From Ardenticatenia bacterium (GTDB lineage Bacteria > Chloroflexota > Anaerolineae > Aggregatilineales > JALXEW01): a stretch of 33,516 nucleotides of DNA. Positions 27,565 to 33,516 of this stretch are shown here, in pieces. Numbering within the stretch: position 1 is the first letter of the stretch; each line of letters opens with the position of its first letter. Position numbers and translations under genes: made by a program. The stretch spans positions 2,558 through 36,073 of the forward strand of contig JALXEW010000288.1 in assembly GCA_027069285.1 (NCBI GenBank), read 5' to 3'. Under the pieces are notes generated by a model. That model worked only from the letters and a program-made list of their open reading frames with translations. It was not told the origin of the DNA and made no database searches.

Positions 27565-28080
27565 ATGACCCTCCGGTACTTGATACTGGGCCTGCTCACC
27601 GAGCGCCCGATGTCGGGATACGATATAAGGAAAAGTATCTCGGGTTCGATGGGTTTGATCGCCAACGTCAGCTACGGCTCGCTGTACCCGGCGCTACATC
27701 GCCTCCTGGAGGATGGCGCCGTCACGGTGGAAGTGGAGCTTCAGGACGGACGCCCACCACGAAAAGTCTACTCCATCACCGACGACGGGCGTCAGGAGTT
27801 CGAAAGGTGGCTGCGCCAACCGGCAGGGGCCGACCAGGTCAGACGCGAGTTCCTGCTCAAGCTCTGGTTGGGCAAGACACTTGCACCGGAAGAGTTAACA
27901 AACCTGGTCGAACACCGCCGCCGCGAGGTGGAATCTAATATGGCCAGGCTGAACGAGATGCGCAACCAGGTCGGTGATAAGGCCGTAACGTATACGTGGG
28001 TGCTGGATTACTTCGCGGAGATGTATCAAGCCGAATTGAGGTGGTTATCAAGCCTCAAGGAACGTCTGGAAGAGAGGTGA
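27565..28080 (+). CDS. PadR-family transcriptional regulator
   Basis: LRYLILGLLTERPMSGYDIRKSISGSMGLIANVSYGSLYPALHRLLEDGAVTVE...RKVYSITDDGRQEFERWL. Confidence 0.93.
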   Translation: MTLRYLILGLLTERPMSGYDIRKSISGSMGLIANVSYGSLYPALHRLLEDGAVTVEVELQDGRPPRKVYSITDDGRQEFERWLRQPAGADQVRREFLLKLWLGKTLAPEELTNLVEHRRREVESNMARLNEMRNQVGDKAVTYTWVLDYFAEMYQAELRWLSSLKERLEER

Positions 28081-28093
28081 GTGTGTGTTAGAT

Positions 28094-29230
28094 ATGCCAA
28101 AGACAAAGCAGGAACGAAAACGGGAAGTGAACTTCCTGGAAATGCTCGATGCCCCATTCTCATACCGTCCGCCGAGACGGGGTGAGATCAGGTGGGGCAC
28201 TGTTTTGCAGGTGGGAAAGAACGGCGTGCTGGTTGACGTGGGAGACAAGCGCGACGGTATAGTGCCCCCTCAAGACCTGGATCAGCTGGAACCGGAAGTA
28301 CGAGAACAGGTCAAGGTCGGTGAGGTGCTGCCGGTCTACATCCTCAAGCCACGCGACGAGGACGATAACCTGGTAGTATCCATCAGCATGGGCCTCCGCC
28401 AGTACGACTGGGATAAGGCCCGCGAGCTTTTGGAAACCGGCGAGTTGGTCGAGGTGGTCGCCACCGGCCAAAATAAGGGCGGATTGCTCGTGCGCTGGCG
28501 CAAGCTGGAAGGCTTCGTCCCATTCTCCCATCTGATCTCGATAGATAGTAGCCTGGACCGTAGGGATGCCCTAAGGGCATTGCGCGGCCATAAGTTGACC
28601 GTCAAAGTGATCGAGGTCAATCAGGAGCGACGCAGGCTCATATTTTCCGAAAGGGCCGCGCAACAGGAATGGCGCTCCCACCAGAAGGCGAAGTTGATGG
28701 ACGAGCTACAGGTGGGCGATGTGGTCGAGGGTATCGTCACCGGTATCCGCGACTTCGGCGTCTTTGTGGACATCGGCGGGGCGGACGGACTCATCCACGT
28801 TTCGGAGCTGGCATGGCACCGCGTGGAACACCCACGCGATGTGGTCTCGGTGGGCGATAAGATCCAGGTTTACGTGCTGAGCCTGGACCGCGAGAAACAA
28901 CGCATCGCCCTCAGCCGCAAGCGCCTGCTCCCAGACCCGTGGGAAAATGTCACAGAACGGTACCACGAAGGCCAGGAAGTCGAGGGCCGGGTGACTAATG
29001 TGGTGGACTTCGGCGCTTTTATCATCCTGCCGGACGGTCTGGAGGGGCTGCTGCACCTGAGCGAGATCGGGGACGGGACTCTGCCGGAACCTTATTCCTA
29101 CGTGCGCAAGGGTGACGTGCTCAAACTCCGGGTCTCCCGCCTGGAGCCGGAAAAACGCCGTATATCGTTCACCCAGAGGCCAATGGACGCCGAGGAATAC
29201 GACGAGGAAGAGGAATCGCCAACAGATTGA
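28094..29230 (+). CDS. multi-S1-domain RNA-binding protein (ribosomal protein S1-like)
   Basis: Four S1 repeats, e.g. GDVVEGIVTGIRDFGVFVDIGGADGLIHVSEL and GQEVEGRVTNVVDFGAFIILPDGLEGLLHLSEI. Start at MPKTKQ preferred over the GTG at 28085. Confidence 0.88.
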   Translation: MPKTKQERKREVNFLEMLDAPFSYRPPRRGEIRWGTVLQVGKNGVLVDVGDKRDGIVPPQDLDQLEPEVREQVKVGEVLPVYILKPRDEDDNLVVSISMGLRQYDWDKARELLETGELVEVVATGQNKGGLLVRWRKLEGFVPFSHLISIDSSLDRRDALRALRGHKLTVKVIEVNQERRRLIFSERAAQQEWRSHQKAKLMDELQVGDVVEGIVTGIRDFGVFVDIGGADGLIHVSELAWHRVEHPRDVVSVGDKIQVYVLSLDREKQRIALSRKRLLPDPWENVTERYHEGQEVEGRVTNVVDFGAFIILPDGLEGLLHLSEIGDGTLPEPYSYVRKGDVLKLRVSRLEPEKRRISFTQRPMDAEEYDEEEESPTD

Positions 29231-29258
29231 CACAAACTCCCGCAGCGCCGCCGCCCGG

Positions 29259-29792
29259 TCACGCCGAAAGCTGCCGGGTCAGCTCGTCGGCAAAGATGGA
29301 GTAGGCCCGCTCGTCGTAAAGGCATACTATGACTTTCTCAACCGACCCGTGCTCGCCTGTGGCGAAATCCAGTATGACGCGCAACATCACCCTCGCACAT
29401 GCATCCATCGGGTAGCCAAAGGCACCGGTGGATATGGCCGGAAAAGCTATCGAGCGCAATCCGTGCCCTACGGCCAGGGCCAGGCTGCTGCGGACTGCGC
29501 TCGCCAGCTTCCTCTCCTCATCGCCCTCGCCCATATGCGGCCCCACCGCGTGGATCACATGGCGGGCTTTTAAGTTCCCGGCGCCGGTGATCACGGCTGT
29601 GCCGACCGGGGTACCGCCGATACGATCACATTCGGCCTGGATCGATGGCCCGCCTTTGGCACGGATCGCACCGGCAACGCCGCTGCCCAATATCAGGAAC
29701 TGGTTCGCGGCGTTCACAATGGCATCCACCTCTAGATCGGTTATATCACCCTGGATAAGCTCCAGGGTCAGGTCTTCGATCTGTACCCGCAT
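29259..29792 (-). CDS. macro domain protein (ADP-ribose hydrolase/binder family)
   Basis: QGDITDLEVDAIVNAANQFLILGSGVAGAIRAKGG and SIAFPAISTGAFGYPMD. Confidence 0.93.
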   Translation of the reverse strand: MRVQIEDLTLELIQGDITDLEVDAIVNAANQFLILGSGVAGAIRAKGGPSIQAECDRIGGTPVGTAVITGAGNLKARHVIHAVGPHMGEGDEERKLASAVRSSLALAVGHGLRSIAFPAISTGAFGYPMDACARVMLRVILDFATGEHGSVEKVIVCLYDERAYSIFADELTRQLSA

Positions 29793-29831
29793 CTTAACGC
29801 TCCCGGTTATCTGGGTCAGGCCACCACTCGG

Positions 29832-30419
29832 CTAAATATCCTCACCCTCCACGAATTGCACCTCGCCGGGGAAGAGTTCGGCAGGCTCCTCCAGACGTGG
29901 CTCATCCTCCGGGCGGGATCGAGGCCTTTCGGCAGGCTTGGGCTGTGCGGGGTGGGATTTGGTACCCTGACGCCGAACCGGCTGTGGGGTGGCACAGTAG
30001 GGGCATATCGACCAGGGCAACTCCAATGGGGCGCCGCACGAGACGCATGGCTTTTTGAGCCGGGTGTGACAATATGGGCAGACCTGCCAGTCATCATGGG
30101 CCGCACGCCCACATCCGGGGCATATGGTCTTTTCCTCGATCTCTTGGAGCAGCGCTTCTTCTTCCAGCGATCGCTGATATGCCTCGTCCAGAGTCTCCGG
30201 CGGACGGAGGATGAGGTAAACCAGCAGGCCGGGCAGGTTTAATATCGCCACAACCAGGGTCGCCAGGATCAACGCCAGCGGATCGCGCGATCTGGCCCGC
30301 ATGTCCCTGAAAGTCCAGATGACCAGGCTCAGCCAAAGCGCCGCGCCAAAGGCGCCGAAGAAAGCGGTCGCCAGCAACAGCCAATTGCCGAGTCTTTCCA
30401 CATCACCCACGTCCAACAT
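29832..30419 (-). CDS. membrane protein with double zinc ribbon
   Basis: TM helices then CPGCGRAAHDDWQVCPYCHTRLKKPCVSCGAPLELPWSICPYCATPQ. Start uncertain (MLDVGDVER preferred). Confidence 0.7.
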   Translation of the reverse strand: MLDVGDVERLGNWLLLATAFFGAFGAALWLSLVIWTFRDMRARSRDPLALILATLVVAILNLPGLLVYLILRPPETLDEAYQRSLEEEALLQEIEEKTICPGCGRAAHDDWQVCPYCHTRLKKPCVSCGAPLELPWSICPYCATPQPVRRQGTKSHPAQPKPAERPRSRPEDEPRLEEPAELFPGEVQFVEGEDI

Positions 30420-30550
30420 ACGCCGCGCTCCTGCGAAACGGTTTGTTGAAAACGCCCGCCGACGGATATTACGCACAGAATCCCACAAAAACCCCAAATG
30501 CGCAAGCCCGTTGGGTGGTACATCCCCGGCCACGGCATAGGTTCAATCGC

Positions 30551-31324
30551 TCAACCACCCGCCCCTCGACGTAGCCGCTTTATGAAGGCCACGCTCTGAA
30601 GGCGACGCTCCAATATGAACGATATGTAGCCCTGCAGCAGATTTTCGACTTCCGCATGAACTCCAGACGGTAGCCTGAGCGTGCGTATGTGCTCGTAATC
30701 GTGCGTCTGGATGTATCGCATCACTTTCAGCGCCGCCAGGCTGACCGGTCGGAACCTGCCCCCTGTCCCCTCGGCGTCCTGCGGACATACCACACCGCCA
30801 TAGGCAAAGCTGAAGTACTGGTCCTGGGGACGTATCTCGTCACCCCCAAGCACGCAGCTGAAAAGCTGAGGTTGATACCCCGCCAGACCTAGCAATCTCA
30901 GCTCGTAATGACGGGCGATAAGCCTGGGATCATCGCCCTCGTCCAGCATCCTCAACGCCCCGGCCAAAAGGTAGAAAGCCCGCTCGCTCTCCTCCCCCTC
31001 GCCCATGAACCGATCCATAAGCTCGGCCATGTACCCGGCGTAGGCCACTTTTGTCAGGTCGGCCCGCAGCTCTATGTAAGGCTCTAAGGTCTCGGCCTGG
31101 GTCACCAGGGGCAGGTCTCGCCCCCAGGCAATCAGCAGGTCGGCGCGGGTGAAAGGCTCCAGGTGGCCGGACTTGCGGCTGGTGGGCTTGCGGGCACCCT
31201 TACCAATCGCCGTCATTTTCCCCCGCCGAAGGGTCATCATGCTCAGCAGCCAGTCGGCTTCGCCAAAGGGACGCCGACGCAGGATTATCGCCTCGGTGCG
31301 CAGCAGACGGGAATCGGATGACAT
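30551..31324 (-). CDS. recO: DNA repair protein RecO
   Basis: LLRTEAIILRRRPFGEADWLLSMMTLRRGKMTAIGKGARKPTSRKSGHLEPFTRADLLIAWGRDLPLVTQAE. C-terminal RecO helical domain. Confidence 0.92.
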   Translation of the reverse strand: MSSDSRLLRTEAIILRRRPFGEADWLLSMMTLRRGKMTAIGKGARKPTSRKSGHLEPFTRADLLIAWGRDLPLVTQAETLEPYIELRADLTKVAYAGYMAELMDRFMGEGEESERAFYLLAGALRMLDEGDDPRLIARHYELRLLGLAGYQPQLFSCVLGGDEIRPQDQYFSFAYGGVVCPQDAEGTGGRFRPVSLAALKVMRYIQTHDYEHIRTLRLPSGVHAEVENLLQGYISFILERRLQSVAFIKRLRRGAGG

Positions 31325-31330
31325 GGCACC

Positions 31331-31993
31331 TCACATCGGCGGGTTATCCAGACGGAATCCATGCCCCCTGACGGTCACCACGTACTGGTGGTCGGGGTCT
31401 ACCTCGGCCAGCCGGTCGCGCAGCCGCCGTACTAATGCGTCAATGGCCTGCTCGCTGACCCCTTCGCTCAGGGCATCCGGCCATACGGCCTCGGCCACTT
31501 CCTCGCGCGTGCAGACCCGCCCGCTATTGGCAACCAGAAGCTCCAAAAGCCGGTACTGAGGGGGTGAAAGCGGCGGGGTTATCTCTTTATCCCCGATGAA
31601 GACACGCCTGCCAGCCGAATCTATACGCAGCCTGCCGGGCGATGTCTTCATCGAAGGCTCGAATTCCAGCGGCAGGGTGGCCTCCGAGCCGGTGAAAAGT
31701 ATCTTGACCGCCAGGGCGATCTGGATCGTGTCACCGTCTCGCAGTAGCCGCTCATCTGTGACCTGCTGACCGTTGACGTAGGTGCCGTTCTTGCTCCCCA
31801 GGTCCCGGATGAAATAGCCGTCATCCCGGCGGACGATCATGGCGTGCCGCCTGCTGACCTGACGCTCCGGCAGGATCAGGTCACATTCACCACCTCTGCC
31901 GATCAGGAATTCGTTTTTGTCTATCACACATCTGTACCCGGCCAACTCCCCCTCACGAACGCTCAATACAGGCTTGTCGGCAGCTTGTGACAT
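31331..31993 (-). CDS. FHA domain fused to OmpR-type winged-helix DNA-binding domain
   Basis: FHA core FLIGRGGECDLILPERQVSRRHAMIVRRDDGYFIRDLGSKNGTYVNG. C-terminal wHTH SPPQYRLLELLVANSGRVCTREEVAEAVWPD...VSEQAIDALVRRLRDRL...YVVTVRGHGFRL. SD AAGGAG. Confidence 0.93.
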   Translation of the reverse strand: MSQAADKPVLSVREGELAGYRCVIDKNEFLIGRGGECDLILPERQVSRRHAMIVRRDDGYFIRDLGSKNGTYVNGQQVTDERLLRDGDTIQIALAVKILFTGSEATLPLEFEPSMKTSPGRLRIDSAGRRVFIGDKEITPPLSPPQYRLLELLVANSGRVCTREEVAEAVWPDALSEGVSEQAIDALVRRLRDRLAEVDPDHQYVVTVRGHGFRLDNPPM

Positions 31994-32007
31994 CTTGCAC
32001 TCCTTGA

Positions 32008-32042
32008 CAAAAAATCACGCTTGCGCTACGGTAAGCTTAACA
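32008..32042 (+). promoter_or_regulatory. possible sigma70-type promoter for the kinase gene
   Basis: TTGACA followed after 17 nt by TACGGT (weak -10) in the divergent intergenic region. Coordinates approximate. Confidence 0.35.
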
Positions 32043-32151
32043 TCAGATCGAGGAGAGGCGAGGGCAGGTAATCCCTGCACCGGTTGGAAATGCTGGCCGC
32101 CGTGATTCCCCATGAGGCAGGCCACAGCTTGGGGAGAAGAAAGGCACCATC

Positions 32152-33192
32152 ATGTTGCCGCCACTCAAAGCGGGGGAGATACTCCGCAGCCGGTACCGAA
32201 TCGTGGAAACGGTCGGCAGGGGGGGCATGGGCGCCATCTATAAGGCCGAGGATATGCGGCTGGAAGGCCGCTTCACGGCGATCAAAGAGATACAAATAGA
32301 CCCAGGCGCATCCCCCGAATCCCAGGAGCAAAGCCATTATCAGTTCCATCGAGAAGCCTCCACCCTTGCCCGACTTGACCATCCAAATCTCCCCAAAGTC
32401 AGCGACTTTTTCGAAGAGGGCGAACGCGAGTTCCTGGTGATGGATTTCGTGCCCGGTAGAGACCTGCGAGAGATCATCGAGGAAGCCCGCGAACGCGGTA
32501 ACTTCATTCCCGAAAGCCAGGTCCTCAGATGGGCCGAGCAAATTTGCGAAGCTGTGGCCTACCTCCACGGGCAAGACCCCCCAGTACTCCACCGCGACAT
32601 CAAGCCCGCCAATATCAAGCTCACCCCCGATGGCCGTATCAAGCTGGTCGACTTCGGCCTGGTAAAGCTCCTTGTCCCAGATGAAAATCGCACTATCACC
32701 GTCGTCCAGGGACGTGGCACGGCTTTTTATACCCCATTAGAGCAATATGGGGGAGAAACCGGCCATACCGATACCCGATCCGATATTTACGCCCTGGGGG
32801 CCACGCTATACCATTTGCTGACCAATACCCCGCCCCCACCTGCAAAGGAACGATTCCTGAACCCCAGCTCGCTACGACCACCTCGCGAGATCAATCCGAA
32901 TATCAGCCGCCGTACCCAGGATGCGGTCCTCTGGGCACTGGAGATGCATCCCGATAACCGCCCGCCGGATATTATAACCTTTAGAGAGGCTTTGCTTGGA
33001 ACTGAGCCTCTGGGGGAGCTGGGAGAGCGCCAGAGGGAAAACGGTAGGGCACATAGGAATACCGGTCTTGCGTGGCCGATAGGTTGGTGGGGCAGGGATA
33101 ATATGGTTCTGGCGCTGATCGCCGTCGGCATGTTGGTGGCGGCCTTGCTGGTGACGCTTTTCCCGCTGCCGGTCACACCTGCAGCTCCGTGA
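32152..33192 (+). CDS. serine/threonine protein kinase with one C-terminal TM helix
   Basis: [44 protein letters not shown] segment [24 protein letters not shown] with a minimal tail. Confidence 0.95.
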   Translation: MLPPLKAGEILRSRYRIVETVGRGGMGAIYKAEDMRLEGRFTAIKEIQIDPGASPESQEQSHYQFHREASTLARLDHPNLPKVSDFFEEGEREFLVMDFVPGRDLREIIEEARERGNFIPESQVLRWAEQICEAVAYLHGQDPPVLHRDIKPANIKLTPDGRIKLVDFGLVKLLVPDENRTITVVQGRGTAFYTPLEQYGGETGHTDTRSDIYALGATLYHLLTNTPPPPAKERFLNPSSLRPPREINPNISRRTQDAVLWALEMHPDNRPPDIITFREALLGTEPLGELGERQRENGRAHRNTGLAWPIGWWGRDNMVLALIAVGMLVAALLVTLFPLPVTPAAP

Positions 33193-33507
33193 TCACCCCT
33201 CCAACTTCCAGATGCCGTACCTGGTCAGCACCCAGGCGATCAACATCCCCAGCACGTCGCCCCCGCTGGTGAATATCACCACTGCCAGCTCGCCGATCCT
33301 GGCCCGCACGGCGTCAACATACGGCCCACCCAGGCCGTAGTATATGTAGCCAAGCAGCCCCCCGATGATCCCCATCAGGATCATGCGCACTGCTAATCTG
33401 GGCTGCCTCTGCTGCCCCAGGGCATCCAGCGCCGCGATGCCCACGCCGATCACCAGTAGCACTAACAATGCGCCCAGGAATTCTCTGCCGCCAACTCTGT
33501 ACGTCAT
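33193..33507 (-). CDS. hypothetical small membrane protein (104 aa)
   Basis: Three hydrophobic segments. Abuts the kinase stop codon. Could extend past the window edge. Confidence 0.55.
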   Translation of the reverse strand: MTYRVGGREFLGALLVLLVIGVGIAALDALGQQRQPRLAVRMILMGIIGGLLGYIYYGLGGPYVDAVRARIGELAVVIFTSGGDVLGMLIAWVLTRYGIWKLEG

Positions 33508-33516
33508 CTGGTACGG

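Overview
The window looks like a chromosomal segment from a GC-rich bacterium. Gene content (FadN/FadA beta-oxidation genes, GH38, SARP/BTAD and Ser/Thr-kinase signalling genes, ACR3) suggests a Chloroflexota-like lineage, but that is inference. About 30 protein genes and one tRNA-Asp(GTC) can be supported. No CRISPR array, intact transposase, integrase or phage module was seen. Main blocks, left to right: a partial fadN-like gene with a thiolase; a minus-strand CDF transporter / methyltransferase / LMW-PTP / fructosamine-kinase cluster; a 53-aa membrane-peptide ORF missing from the ORF track; a 46-aa zinc-finger ORF (also missing from the track) overlapping a TPR protein; an AmrS-type radical SAM enzyme; a GH38 alpha-mannosidase; a NUDIX hydrolase; a DUF166-like protein; a compact arsenic operon (arsR, small Cys-rich membrane protein, ACR3, rhodanese fragment) next to tRNA-Asp; an alpha/beta hydrolase; Kbl; an Fe-S protein; MiaB; acyl-CoA carboxylase subunits; a SARP/BTAD regulator; GatC; a degenerate receiver/GGDEF protein; PadR; an S1-domain protein; a macro-domain protein; a zinc-ribbon protein; RecO; an FHA-winged-helix regulator; and a divergent Ser/Thr kinase. 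The most unusual signals are the doubly degenerate receiver/GGDEF protein, the FHA-wHTH/kinase pair, the P-loop-less STAND-like SARP regulator, the zinc-finger/TPR overlapping pair with its own promoter architecture, the metal-ligand-rich micropeptide beside a predicted Mn-type CDF exporter, and the ars operon whose promoter is nested in a tRNA terminator.
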